64,000 nt of DNA from Porphyra umbilicalis (lineage: Eukaryota; Rhodophyta; Bangiophyceae; Bangiales; Bangiaceae), in NCBI GenBank assembly GCA_002049455.2, contig KV918787.1, forward strand, positions 1 to 64,000. Reading direction: 5' to 3'. Made by a program: the position numbers and the translations under genes. How positions within the stretch are numbered: the first letter of the stretch is position 1; the number at the start of each line of letters is the position of its first letter. The notes under the pieces are model-generated. The model had not been told where the DNA came from. It made no database searches and saw nothing but the letters and a program-made list of their open reading frames with translations. This document shows, piece after piece, positions 48,395 to 59,834 of this stretch.

Positions 48395-49515
48395 TCGTTG
48401 TAGGCCTTGGGGGGGGCGGCGGCCGTTGCAGGTGGTGGCGTTGGCGGCGGCGGCGAGTGCTGTCGGCGGAGGCGCTGGGGGCGGTTGCAGGTGGCGGCGT
48501 CGGCGGCGGCGGCGAGTGCTCTCTGTGGCGGCGATGGGAGCGGCGGCTGGCTTTGTCGGTGGCGGCGGTGGGGCCGGCGGCGTGTTTTGTCGGTGGCGGC
48601 CTTGGGGGAAGCGGCGGCTGCCGGTGGTAGCGTTGGGGGCGGCGGCGTGAGTGATCCGGGGGGGCCTTGGGGGGGGCGGCGGCCGTTGCAGGGGGCGGCG
48701 TCGGCGGCGGTGGTGAGGGCTGTGTGTGGAGGCGCTGGAAGCAGTGGCTACTCCTGTCGGTGCTGGCGTTGGAGGCGGCGGCGTGCTTAGTCGGTGGGGG
48801 CCTTGGGGGAAGCGTCGGCCGTTGCAGGTGGCGGCGTTGACGGCGGCGGCGAGTGCTGTCGGTGGCGGCGTTCGTGGCGGCGGCGGCCGAAGTCTGTGGC
48901 GGAATTGGGGGCGGCGGTATCCGTTGTCTGTTGCGGGGTTGCGGCCGGCGGCGTAAGTCATCAGTGGGCGCGTTGGGGAGAGTGGCGGCCAATGCGTGTG
49001 GCTGCTGTGCGTGCGGCGTCGGGTATTTTCGGTGGCGGCGCTGGGGGCGGCGGCTGGCCTCGTCGGTGGTGGCGCTGGTGGTGGTGGCGTGCGCTGTCGG
49101 TTGGAGCGTTGGGGGCGGCGGCAGCCGTTTCACGTGGCGGCGCTGGCGGCGGCGGTGGGTGTTGTCGGTGGTGGCGTTGGGGGCGACGGCTTGCCTCGTC
49201 GGTGGTGCTGTTGGTTGCGGCGGCGTTCGTTGTCGGTTGGGGCGTTGAGGGCGGCGGCGGCCGGTTCAGATGGCGGCTTTGGCGACGGTGGCGGGTGTCG
49301 TCGGTGGCAGTGTTGGGGGCGGCGGCGTGTGTCGTCGGTGGGGGCTTTGGGGGCGGCGGGTTACGTGCTGTCGACGGGCAGTCTTTTGTCGCGCCGGTGG
49401 TGGCGCGCTCGTGACCGACCGCGAACACCTGCGGATGGCGCTTTGGTGGGCGGCGGCTGGAGATGGCGTCGGCACCGGCCGTCACAGTTGGCTGCGGGCG
49501 GCGGCGGGCGGCGTT
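48395..49515. repeat. GGCGGCG-rich minisatellite array
   Basis: Imperfect tandem units around GTCGGTGGCGGCGTTGGGGG and CGGCGGC, with a base period near 30 and a poorly kept larger period near 90. It directly replaces the lost 3' part of transposon copy 2. Open frames through it (Arg/Pro/Thr/His on the minus strand, Gly/Ala/Trp/Arg on the plus) are compositional. Confidence 0.8.
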
Positions 49516-50158
49516 GCCACCGCCGCGGTATCGTCGGCAGAGGGTGCGGGAAGAGGGAAAGGGGGGTGTGGGTGTGGCTCTCTTCCCACCACGGCAGTTT
49601 TTTAAGACCTACTCCGCCGTTCTAGGCGCTGTCTGTTGCATCTTGCTAGCTGCGAGAGCGACGGCGAGAGGCTGCGCCACACGCGGGAGGCGGCCCCACT
49701 CGCAACACATCATTTCTATCTAAAATAATAATAACGCATCTATACAGAGTCTCGGAGTCCGTTGGCGCACCGCTGTTTCATATTTGCCGAACACGCTCAG
49801 CCTGCGCGCCGAGTTCCAGTGCCCCTGGCCGTCTGCCTCTAAGAGGCATGAACAGCAAACCTGCCGACGTCACGTAGGCCTGAAGAGAGGTGAGCCAGGG
49901 GCTTGAGAGGCACGCATTGTTGGCAGTTCACCCCCCCCACTCAGATAACTGGACTATGAGGGACAACGAGCATGTCCAAGGAAAAAAAAAACCGACTAGC
50001 GGGAAAAAGAACCTTTGCTTCACAGCTCGGCGTGGTCATCGACACCTAAGCCCCCAGCAACCTCCCTCGTGTGCCCCAGTCAGCGGCAAAAGTACATAGG
50101 GCGCTAGCAGTCTATCGCAGTCTGCCCAAACGTGCTCCGACAAGTCGTTGAGCAACGA
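49516..50158. other. Spacer downstream of the Harbinger transposase, no gene seen
   Basis: AT-richer around 49,715-49,750. No recognised ORF. If the Harbinger element has a partner Myb-like ORF it is not here. Confidence 0.4.
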
Positions 50159-51511
50159 CTAGTGACGGTCGGTGTTCTTGGCCTTGACCTCGGCCAAGTA
50201 CATGTACCTCGCTGACCCCACGATAGGACCTCGACCGTCGTCTGCAGCCTCGAGCTCATGGGTTGTCGCGGCGGCCACCGCGTCGCCCCACACACAATCT
50301 TGTTGCGGCCTCGCATCCTTGGTGAAGGCCGCCGATTGCCCGTCGCCAGTACGTGAGCCGCCTTCGGCCGCGGCAGCGCTCCCGCGCACTGCAGCGATGA
50401 AGCCATGCCGCTTGTGCTTGACGGCCATGTTGTGCAGGATGGCAGTTGCCTTGGCCGTCTTGATCAGGCGTAGAAACGACATGTATCGGGCCGGATAATT
50501 CATGATGAACCACCGTGACCACCATACCGCGTAAAGACGTTCTGCATCCTTGCGCACCGCCTTTTGGAGGCGATTGTACACCAGCAGTTTGGGACCGTCA
50601 GGCTTCGGGTGCGGGAGAGCAAACAAAGCATACCGAGGGTAGCCCGCATCGGCCGCGTGAAAGAGCATGCTAAGAGAGCGGCCGTTCAGTGTGTACTTGT
50701 ACGTCCTTGGTGGCCAAGCACCCGCGTTCACGTCAAGCATCAACGGAGACGATGCTAGCACGTTCATTTCGTTGTGAGCCCCAGGACAGCCAACAAACAA
50801 ATGCCAGATATACAGGTCCTCATCACATACCGTCTCAATAACGACAGAGTGCCTACTTTTGCGGTCCAGGTACTGTCCTCCGAGGGCCTTTGGGCACTTG
50901 TGCCACTGCCAATGTGTGCAGTCGATGAAGCCCATATAGCACGGCATACCGCGGGCCGCATTTCGCGTCAGAATGTGCTCCAGCTCCACGTCCGTCGGGC
51001 GACGAAGGTACGTCGACTCCTCCTTGTCAATTATGAACTCCGTGAGGCAGTGGGTGGCGTCGTCAATGGTAGAGCGGGAGAGGCGGCAATACTCATCCGC
51101 GCGATCGAACGACTCGCCGTACCCCAGCACTCGCAAGGCAGCCGCCACCTTCTGGATGGCACGGGCCTGCGGGCGGTCGGTAGCGTTGAAACTATGCCTC
51201 CAGAACAGCTGGTCGTAGATGGCACGGAACAAGCGGTTGAAAACTGGACACGGCATCCGGAAACGGTCCTCAAACTCGCCATCGCCGTACAAAAGCGGCC
51301 GCCCGTCCACGCCGAAATAGTCACGCAGAATGGCAAACACACCCAGGTCAAAATCACGCTGCCGATAAGGTCGGCGACCGCGTCGAGACCCCCCCGGACG
51401 TTTGCGCACATGACCTGCACATACGGCTAGCCGTGCACGGCGCGCTCCAAAGCAAGCTCGTGCGCCCAGAACCGCCGCAAGCTCCAGCTCGTCTTCGCCC
51501 GCCTCGTCCAT
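50159..51511 (-). CDS. PIF/Harbinger-type DDE transposase
   Basis: 450 residues from ATG 51511 (MDEAGEDELELAAVLGARAC). A basic region (KRPGGSRRGRRPYRQRDFDL) precedes FRMPCPVFNRLFRAIYDQLF and the helical HTH-like part (ALRVLGYGESFDRADEYCRL). The nuclease core: MGFIDCTHWQWHKCPKALGG (first Asp), VIETVCDEDLYIWHLFVGCP then GAHNEMNVLASSPLM, and a last acidic site in KAVRKDAERLYAVWWSRWFI. This is the plant PIF/Harbinger pattern (PF04827-like). The family normally has Asp in the N-D-x-N-V-L block; here it is NEMNVL, a conservative D to E change at a presumed catalytic site, so activity is doubtful unless Glu serves. The frame is otherwise intact, with no introns. The frame continues upstream into a 13-bp minisatellite, which I exclude from the protein. 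Confidence 0.9.
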   Translation of the reverse strand: MDEAGEDELELAAVLGARACFGARRARLAVCAGHVRKRPGGSRRGRRPYRQRDFDLGVFAILRDYFGVDGRPLLYGDGEFEDRFRMPCPVFNRLFRAIYDQLFWRHSFNATDRPQARAIQKVAAALRVLGYGESFDRADEYCRLSRSTIDDATHCLTEFIIDKEESTYLRRPTDVELEHILTRNAARGMPCYMGFIDCTHWQWHKCPKALGGQYLDRKSRHSVVIETVCDEDLYIWHLFVGCPGAHNEMNVLASSPLMLDVNAGAWPPRTYKYTLNGRSLSMLFHAADAGYPRYALFALPHPKPDGPKLLVYNRLQKAVRKDAERLYAVWWSRWFIMNYPARYMSFLRLIKTAKATAILHNMAVKHKRHGFIAAVRGSAAAAEGGSRTGDGQSAAFTKDARPQQDCVWGDAVAAATTHELEAADDGRGPIVGSARYMYLAEVKAKNTDRH

Positions 51512-51554
51512 GGCCTGTCGGCCACATGTTGGCAAAGCAAATGCTACTGCGACG

Positions 51555-51880
51555 AAGATGGGTGTCACGACGGTGGCGTACGACGGTGGCGCACGACGGT
51601 AGCGCACGACGGTGGCCACGATGCCGGTCGGTGCGTGGCAGTGGGCGGCGATGGGCGGCGGTGGGCGGTGGTGGGCGGCGGTGCGCGTCGAGCTACCGCA
51701 ACGAAGATGGGCGTCACGACGGTGGTGCACGACGGTGGCGCACGACGGTGGCGCACGACGGTGGCGCACGACGGTGGCGCACGACGGTGGCGCACGACGG
51801 TGGCGCACAACTGTGGGCACGACGTCGGTCGGTGGGTGGCAGTGGGCGGCGGCGGGCGGCGGCGGGGGGCGGTGGGTGGC
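51555..51880. repeat. 13-bp CGACGGTGGCGCA minisatellite in a duplicated block of about 150 bp
   Basis: The unit CGACGGTGGCGCA is repeated about four times near 51566-51615 and about eight times near 51714-51815. Each run is preceded by GAAGATGGGYGTCACGACGG and followed by a GGTCGGTGxGTGGCAGTGGG GGCGGC-rich stretch, so the whole block is duplicated. It sits directly upstream of the Harbinger start and may be part of its promoter. Confidence 0.85.
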
Positions 51881-53114
51881 GGCGGTGCGCGTCGTGCGGG
51901 CGCGCCCGGCGCACGGCATATAGAAAACAGTCGCCAGACGATGCTGGTTCCGCCCCTTCCCCCCAAATCAGGCATGCTGGTGGGGGTGTAGGCACCACCA
52001 CCGGTCCTAGGCACCTGATGGCTGGTCAGCCAACAGTGCGGGGCCCGGCATCGCACGCCCAAATGACGCGTGGCCCGGCGCGGTTCCACAAATATCCCGT
52101 GCGTAGACACAACCCAGTGTGCTGAGCACAACCGGTCCCCACAGGGCCGTGACGCAGTCATATCAGGTCCACTCCGAAGGTGCGCGGCCCACAGCGCATG
52201 TGACCCGTTTTCTGCGTCCACATCTCTCTCTTTTGGCCTTGCGAGACGCGGTGTCAAGCAACGTACGATTTCAATGTGACCCACCGAGATAGAGGCCGTC
52301 GAAGACACTCGGCAGGGGTAGAGGAAGCCGCCACATGGCAGCACAAAGCAACCTGTTCGAGATTCGTGCCCCACGTGAAATGATAGATGACCTGGGCTTG
52401 GTCATACTGTGCGTGACCGGTCATTCACTCACCTCTCGCTGGCCCTCGCGCCGGATCAAACCACGCTGTGCGATCAAACGACGCCACACGTGGCCACGAT
52501 CGCGGTCGTCATTGAGCGTCGTTTGGTTTCGTTTGGCTTTGTTCCGTCCATGACAGCACTCAGATTCATGTCAAACTTCTCGACACAGTCGCAAACGGGC
52601 GCTCGGGATCTGCATATCGGCCTTTTATGTGGAGAACGCGCCGGCATTCGCGAACGCTTCCTTACCCCCCGCCTGTTCTCCGGTTGGGCATATCCCAATC
52701 TTCTAAATCGTTTCTGGTGCCTTTGTGGACAGATTCGTCTCGCTGACGTTGTCGGTGATCACTCAGGCCGCGTTTTTTCACAAAGAGCGCCACATGGGGC
52801 CACGTGGGACACGTGGGCCCATATTTTGTGGATGCGGAACGTTGTTGGTACCGCTCGTAGGCCCCTCAGAGGTGCTGAGCACACTCCGCTGTAGGGTTGC
52901 TTCCAAGTCGGTCCATAGAACCGCTACGTGGCCCCCAGATGCGTCGGAAGCGGACAAGACGAGGGTTCTGGCGGTAGACGGGGCGGCGAGCAAGAAGAAA
53001 CACGCTGGAACCACTCAGATCGCCCTGTGAGAGCGGAACTGCATGGATCTTGGGATGTAGTTTACACGTCCTGGATCAGGGAAACGGCGCCTCTCTCGTG
53101 GCAAGGATTGCTCA

Positions 53115-53225
53115 GAAAGCCCGGGGCGTCGTTAAGGGCGTCAATAAGGGCGTCACCAGGGCGTCATTTGGGAGTCATGCGCCCCTCACGCCCCAACTCA
53201 AAAGGGCGTCAGGTAGGCGTCGCGA
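53115..53225. repeat. GGGCGC/GGGCGTC-rich dispersed repeat, copy 3
   Basis: GGGCGTCGTTAAGGGCGTCA and following units, closed by CGCCCCTCACGCCCCAAC, echo the two copies near 21.4 and 21.9 kb (same spacing of GTTAAGGGCG units and the same C-rich close). The sequence has diverged more than those two from one another. Confidence 0.5.
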
Positions 53226-54121
53226 AGAAAACTTTTCCGGGGGGTCTACATGATTCAGCAGGTGGCGGCTGTGCCCACGGGGTTGTACGCGCCAATTCCG
53301 TGGCCTGGATATAGGCTCAGCGGGAAAACTCTGCGTACCAGTTCTTAGAAGACGGCCTACAGCAGGTCAAAGAGTGCCTTTTTATCCAGATGTATGCATG
53401 TAGGTCTCGTTCATTTTCTGACGAAGAATGGGACACAGGGCATAAACAGCCTTCTCGTGCTGTCTTTATTCTCTTTTTCCCGTATTTTTTGGTCATGCCA
53501 GGAGGCGCCTCAGAAGGCCCTGCAGGCCGCCCCACCCCCCAGATCGTGGGAAAGGCACTGCAATGCGTCAATTTGATTGGCGTGTGGCGCGACACGTCAC
53601 AAGTCCGACAGCTTGATTGGCTGAGACGGATGGTCATTCTTCAAGACGCAACCCATCACATCAGTTCTTCTTCTTCTACTCATCAATCACTATCAACAGA
53701 TGTTATGGGAAAAAACAACCATCGTACTCCTCATGCTCTCCTCTTTCCATATGTATGCATTGTATGTCGTGGAGCAAGCGTGATACTGAAAAGGTCGACA
53801 AAATGGTCAACATTAGGAACAGACTTGCTCGGATGTGCTTCGTTTGCGGCGCATAGAGTAAGGCATCAATAGAGAGCTGATGAGCTCACAAGCGCATCGG
53901 TGTGAGTCATGTATCATAGCCTCACTCACACTCTCATATTTTACAGAAAAGTTGGCAGTGAGGTGTAGCGTGTTTGGCGAAACCCCCGAAACCCGACGGC
54001 ATATGTAAACACTGAGAAATTTCCAGACAAGCCCGAGTGGCTAAAACTGGTTCAACTTGTCAAAACTGCGGTCCGACGGATATTAATTTCGTGCCGGTTC
54101 CCTGTTAATCCAATGGTCTAC

Positions 54122-54141
54122 GTGCGCTCCCGGGAGCGCAC
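54122..54141. repeat. Perfect 20-bp palindrome
   Basis: GTGCGCTCCCGGGAGCGCAC reads the same on both strands. It could be a protein-binding site or the centre of a short hairpin. No gene start is nearby. Confidence 0.9.
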
Positions 54142-56080
54142 ATCCCGATGTCAGTCAGCACCCTGCGCCGTGCACCTCGCAGCTGGATCCTCCACGAGCC
54201 TCGTTTTCCCCCAAATCGCTCGTGCAAAAACTTGCACGACCCCTCGGAGGCACCTGTACCAGGCGACGTTTTTGCGAAAACATGTTGAAACATGCATACG
54301 TTTGCATGACTGCATTTTTCAATGACTTCTTGGATGCATCAGAAGTCTCTTTGAGAGCCGCTTGCGATGGTCTTGAGCGACATGGTGAAAATGCGCACGT
54401 GCAAACGTACACATGTGCTCAACAAGTGTGTGCGAGCGCTCCCATCCTTCCAACGAGGTGATTTCGATTTTCTTGCACGCTTCATTAAGACACCGTGTTC
54501 GTCGGATACGTATCAAGTTGTGCGCGGGGTCTAGAGGTGCTGAGGAAGTACCTTCTTGCCACAGTTATCCGCCGATCTGCTCGACTTTGTCACACTTACG
54601 TCCAGCCGCAGGAGCAACGTCTGCCCTTCAACAAACGGCGACCGGCAATGGCTGGCGGAATGAGATTTCCCATTCCATAAATTTCTTCGACGAGTGCCAA
54701 CGAACGGTGAATCCCGAGCGGAAGAGAGGCTTTCCTGGCGGCCACAAAGCCGCGGCGGTTACGGCGCGATCCGCATCGATCTACGGGTCCGCTGACTTGG
54801 CGTGGTTGCCCAGTCTTGGTCGCTGCCGGCGTTTGCCTGCCTGGCGCCGCCACGTCCTCTCCGCTACGCATTCGGCACACGCGCCCTCGATAACTGTGGC
54901 GCCTGCCCCATCCCTTTCCAGTGGTGGCCAAGCAGCTCTGTACTCCTCGTCCACCAGCTGCAGCCCCTTCCGCTTCCGCTACCACCGGCGGCTATCCCCT
55001 GGTTCGGCTGCCACGTGTGTGGCGTCGGATGACTGCCCCCCGCCACTGCCCCCCCCCCCCTTCCGCTGCCCCCCCCCACAAAGCCCACCCCCCCCCACTG
55101 GCCCCACCGCCGCCGCCGAACACTGAGCATAGCTAGGAACTGTGCACTGGGCGCGGGTTCCGTGGTGAGGGGGGGGCGGGGGAGGGCAGCGGCGAGGGCA
55201 GCGCAGGCCAGGTGTGAGCCGGGACTGCACTTCTTCTATGGGTACGAGAGACGGGTGCTTGCCGGGGGGGGGGGGGGTGGGTAGTGCAGGAAATGAGTGA
55301 GCCTGGACTGCACCCTCGCTTGCGAGGCCACGTCCTATTTCTTCTATTGGTACGAGATCGGGGTGCTTGCTTGACCTCGCAGGAACAGGAAGCCGCGAAA
55401 GGGTGTCGGCAACGGCGGCGGCCAGAGCGGGTAACGCCGGTAGAGAGGCGTCAGTGTAGGATATCTCTGATCCCCATTGGCAATCGGCCACGAGTAGCCC
55501 CCTTGACGGACCAAAGCCCATGTATTGTGGGAATTGGCCTGTGGCACGCCCTTTGGGGGGTTACTTCCGCATTGTTCATTTTTTATTGTTTGTTTGCTTG
55601 TCTGTCTCATCTGTCTGCCGGCACTCATTACGATCGCTTGTGATCGGACGGTCGATCGACCGGTGCCCTCGTTTGTAGTAAATCACCGTGGGTCCGGGGT
55701 CGCCGTCGTGGGCACCACTCGGCTCCCCATCGGATGCCCTTCAACAAAAGGTATTTCTTCCTCGCCGCGACGGCCATAGAACTCGCTTTATTGCTTGGCT
55801 ACGGTCGGTCTCAGTACACTGGTAATTGAACAAACGTTAATAATACCACATTTGGTGGACCAGCAGGGGATACCCTCGCCTTCATCGTGCCTCGCGGCAC
55901 GGTGTTCCCGAGAACTTTCTCGCTGCCTCGTGGCATTGTGACGGTGTCGACACGGGCGCTTGGCGCGCGGGGCGTAAGCTATCGACTTGTGGGCGTGGTG
56001 CTGGGGGCATCACGGTTGAGATCTTTGACGGTGGCCCGCAGGGCGTTAGCCAATTCGGATCACTTTGTTCAGGTCTCAGT

Positions 56081-57280
56081 ATGTCTACTGGTGGTACCGG
56101 CGGCACTCGGCGAGCCAGAGACGGCAAGTTGCCAGCTGGCTACCGGCCGCAGGGCGGGGGACAAGGCACTCCTGCCGCCTCCAACGCCCCAACGGACGGT
56201 GCTCCTACTCCTCACATCCCTGCGGATCAAGCCGCCTGCGGGCAGATGCAGGCGGTGGAGAGCCTGAAGGCGGCCGTTGAAGCACTTCAGCGACGCCTAA
56301 CGGCCCAAGAACAGACGAAAGAGTCTCTGGCGCGAGCCAATGACAAGTTGGTCGACGACGTCGAGGCCCTGCGCAAGGTCGACTCCCACGAGGAGGAACG
56401 CCGTGTGGCTAAGTCTCGCCGCCAGTCGGGCGACAAGACCAAGAATGTCAAGAAGACAAGCAAGGTGACTAAAGACAAGTCCGTCCGCACGGACGATTCG
56501 GTTCACGCCGCGCCTTCCTCATCTTCCGATGATTCCGCTTCTGGGTCAAGCCCGACGTCGTCAGACGACGACAACCTCAACGCGACGGACACGTCCTCTT
56601 CGGACGATGGCCACGGGCCGCCAGACCCGCCGTCGCCCCCAAGTGGGCCCTCACCGAGCGACAGCTCGAGTGAGTCGGATGCGGCGGCGCGCAAGCGCCC
56701 CGCGACCCCCACCAAACAGAGGGAGCGACTTGAAAAAGCCGATAGGATCAAGGTGATCCGCCCGGCTAATAGCCGCTTCAAGACACTCCTGGACTACAGG
56801 ACGTACTTCTTGATCAGCCGTCAACTGACGTATACGCCTAAGGAGGCACAACGGTCGCATCGTCTCAACAAACGTTTAGACGGAGCGTTCCATGGGCAAC
56901 AGCCATTAACGGGAGCCCTGTCCTTGGGCATCTTCACGTTCTTGACGACCTTTCGCCGCGCGTGCGACGCGGCTGGGCTGACGCACGGTCAAGCCCATCC
57001 GCTCATGGTCTTTCGACTAGCCGGCAACGCCAAGATGGCCTTCTCCGGCGCGCTTGGCAGCACCCTCGGACGAAAGCGTTATGCCATTCGTACATACGGA
57101 GATGCCGTCAACTTGCTTCTTTCGAAGTATGCGACACACGCAACTATGGCTCATGCCTACCAAGACATCAATGCGATGAAGCAACAAGACAACGAGGCGC
57201 CCACGGCCTTTGGTCATCGCGTGGAAACGCAATGCGACCTCCTGCACTGCACTTCGCGAAATCATCTGGCGACCTTGTAA
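56081..57280 (+). mobile_element. Gag-like fragment of an LTR-retrotransposon relative (fossil)
   Basis: An open stretch of about 399 codons has a Gag-like plan: a coiled-coil N-terminal segment (residues about 55-105), a basic then Ser/Asp-rich linker, and a helical capsid-like part (from about residue 225) with the family-type pattern around LLSKYATHATMAHAYQDINA and KQQDNEAPTAFGHRVETQ. No protease, reverse transcriptase or integrase was recognised in the window, so the element is broken. The family (Ty3/gypsy or Ty1/copia kin) cannot be fixed from Gag alone. Age unknown; no terminal repeats were identified. Confidence 0.5.
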
Positions 57281-57823
57281 ACGCTCCGCCAAGTGGCGGA
57301 TGGCTCTGGAACAAAAAACATATTGTCACAGGAGTTGTTGGAAGCACTGTGCTGGGCAAAGAGCTGGGTCCCAAATTAAGCTGGGTGTCGCGAACAGTTT
57401 TTTTGTGGGTGGTTCACGGACAGAAAAGAAGTCGCAATGCGCCGTATCTTATTCACACCCTCACACAGGGAAGTGACGAGGTCTTGCCAAGATATCTAAA
57501 GCCTCTATCGGTAGCCCTCCCGGATGCTCCTGGAGCAGTCGATGGGGCTCCTGCGTGTGATGCCGACACCGGCGTCGCAACGTGCCAGTACGTGGCCCCC
57601 ATCGACCCTTGCCAGGCACCTGCTGCCCAGGCGGACGGAAGGATGCTGACAGTAGGACGTCTGCCGCCGCCAGTCTCCCGCGAACGGTTGCCTCGACCAC
57701 GTGGCTGCCGTGGCATACACTCCTCTACGTTCTTCTTCGACGTACCCCAGTGCCCCCTCCCCTCTTCCCCCGCGCGATACAGCTGGCACCAACACCCTCG
57801 CGCTCCCTTCCGCCTCCCCCCCC
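57281..57823. other. Spacer, no gene seen
   Basis: This lies between the Gag-like fragment and the promoter of the second tnp2-type transposase. Its frames are open by chance in continuity with the downstream gene. The left end of that transposon should lie in or near here but no terminal repeat was identified. Confidence 0.35.
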
Positions 57824-57830
57824 TATATAG
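57824..57830 (+). promoter_or_regulatory. Candidate TATA box (TATATAG) of the second tnp2-type transposase
   Basis: TATATAG follows a C-rich tract and lies 62 bases before the ATG at 57892, a textbook position allowing a leader of about 30 bases. It is the clearest TATA element in the window. Inferred from sequence. Confidence 0.5.
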
Positions 57831-57891
57831 ACTTTCCTTCACGACAGTCGCCAAGTGTAATCGTGCTGGCAGCCGCTTCCATCGCAACGTG

Positions 57892-59834
57892 ATGGGAAGG
57901 AGGCGGGTGCAAAGAGCTGAAGGCGGCAAGGTCGATGAGGTCAATGTGGTCCGCCGAAAGCGTCGTCAGCTGGCCCCACCAGTGGCCGAGCGCCCCCCCT
58001 CGACAAATGGCGCTGGTGTCTCCCGCGGACGCGGCAGCGACCAGGGCTGTTTTGCAGCTGGGGGCAATGGACAATCCCACGCTGGATGTATCCAGTCCCC
58101 ACCTCCAAGCCCTGGTGCGGCTCCACGCAATGGCGAGGACGTCCCGCTTTCCCTCTCTGGAGACGATGCCTCTGACAACGAGGGCGCTGAGCTGGACGTG
58201 TACACCTTGCCAGAGGACCTTCTACTGGGGCTTGCCGATGCGCTGGTCAATGAGGACCAGCAAGCACCCGTGGGGGTTAGTCCGCGAAGTCCAGCCAACT
58301 CCATGAAGGCCGGTGAAGGGCACGCATCGGTGGATGGGCCCACGATGGACGACGGGAGCTCTGCACGCGTGCCTTTAACGGCGGCGCTGCCGGCGTCTGG
58401 AACTCTGCATCCCACCACCTCCTCCATGGATGGCGGCACACTCAAGGCAGGCGTTAATTCCCCGTTTGACAGATCTCCAACGGTGGCACCGGCCCCGCTG
58501 GCCACGGTTGCAGCGCACGTGAACGACCCACCGCCATGCACGTGCATCTTTAGAACGGTGGAGGACCTTTACGCCTATCTACTACTGCGGGGCCAGAACA
58601 ACCTCACCGAGGACCAGTACGGGATGGCGCGTAACGGCTTCAACATCGCTTTCCCCGTACCGCTTCCGTCCCTTACGTGCGTGCGCTACACGTTGGCGCC
58701 TATGGTGGACACATGGTCTCTACGTATGGAGACGTGTAAGGTGCGCGTGCCCGGACCGGTGTCCGAGGTGCCTGTACACTACATATTCCCCAGCAGCCAT
58801 GTTCGTCGAGACCTGCGGTTTGCAAGCACCTTTAAAAAGTTCTTGGCTGCGGACCTGAGGTCTGATGAGGAGCGTGCGCTACACCCCGAGTTTGTAGACT
58901 CTCCTTTCTTCCAGGATCGCGGCACGGTCCTGCTGGCGGGCAAGACGGTGAAGCGATTCGTGCTGGATGGCATGGCGGTAACTGTGGGGAACCAGCTGCA
59001 GATGACGCTGGTAGATGCCGGTACGACTTTTTGGGTGGTCGTCTCGGACGTTTACTTCTGCTCCCACAGTGAGGGCGTCGGTCGGGACCACGTCGTCCAC
59101 GCTGGCGACTTCGTCACCGCTTGCGATGACGCTGACGGGGCGGCCGGCTGCATCGTGGTGCGACACTGGCTCTCTGAGTTGCTCCACGGTTTTTCATGGC
59201 GGCCAGACCCGGACCACAGCTTGCATAAGGTCAAAGAGCTGTGCGTGAGCAGCAACACGGGCATCCACAGCCATAGTCGCGCGGCGCGCCGGCCACGTCG
59301 AGTGGTGCGCGCAGAGGAGGATGGTGGTTTGACAGTGAGCGTTTGTGTATTCCTCGACGACTTTGAGGCCCGAAAGGGTAAGACGCAGTCGTTGGGTGGC
59401 GCCCACATGAGTTACCCGCTTTGGGAGTACAAGTACCGGTGCCGCAGCCACGCGCTCCCACGATAGCTGCCACCCCTCCTGGCGCTAATTCCGACTGCGT
59501 GCTGAACGCCATTTTGCCTGACCTTGTGGAGGGCGCGACGACGGGTTGGCTCTGCCAAGACCCAGATGGCGTCAACGTTGTTGTTCATGTCGACGTCTCC
59601 TTCTTTATTGGGGACTACGTTCAAGTGAGCAAGACGAGCAAGCTGATGGGCCACGGCGCCAAGTCACCCTGCCCACTTTGCCACTACCGGGCGCCTGGTG
59701 TGTCGGGAAGCAAGTGTGGACTGGAAAGCAGCAGCGCTGACATCACCATGGCTCGTACGACGTCTCGTACACATCATGTTTGTCGTGCTGTCACTGATGC
59801 CATTCAAGCAGAGCGTGAAAATATGCGAGAATAA
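57892..59834 (+). CDS. Second tnp2-type transposase, 5' part (one frame change)
   Basis: It starts at ATG 57892 (MGRRRVQRAEGGKVDEV), like copy 1 a basic N-terminus followed by an acidic segment (DASDNEGAELDVYTLPEDLL). Blocks match copy 1 in order: DLYAYLLLRGQNNLTEDQYG; VHYIFPSSHVRRDLRFAS against YIPFSEHVKRDFGD; SVCVFLDDFEARKGKTQSLG against SLYSDEFNVYKRRRGSLEG; PPGAN; VVVHVDVSFFIGDYVQVSKT then SPCPLCHYRAPG, the Cys pair. Between SYPLWEYKY and ATPPGANSD the frame changes by one base near 59440-59462. The frame closes at 59834, after which the homologous sequence resumes only at about 62,470. It is from a different subfamily than copies 1 and 2 (protein-level similarity only). Confidence 0.72.

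Larger units (their letters stand above)
51881..56080. other. Gene-poor region with small repeats
   Basis: Ordinary GC, no recognised protein. It contains a third GGGCGC-type repeat (53,115-53,225: GGGCGTCGTTAAGGGCGTCA, then ATAAGGGCGTCACCAGGGCG), a perfect 20-base palindrome at 54122-54141, and a direct repeat near 55,210-55,370 (GAGCC-GGACTGCAC ... TTCTTCTAT-GGTACGAGA ... GGGTGCTTGC, twice). Confidence 0.4.

Noticed and set aside
48213-49133. Arg/Pro/His-rich 306-codon ORF (minus)
   Set aside because: It lies wholly in the GGCGGCG minisatellite and the tail of a dead transposon. Composition explains it.
56962-57891. Treating the 834-codon ORF from 56962 as the transposase
   Set aside because: The frame is merely open through the Gag-like fragment. 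Homology and a TATA box support a start at 57892.
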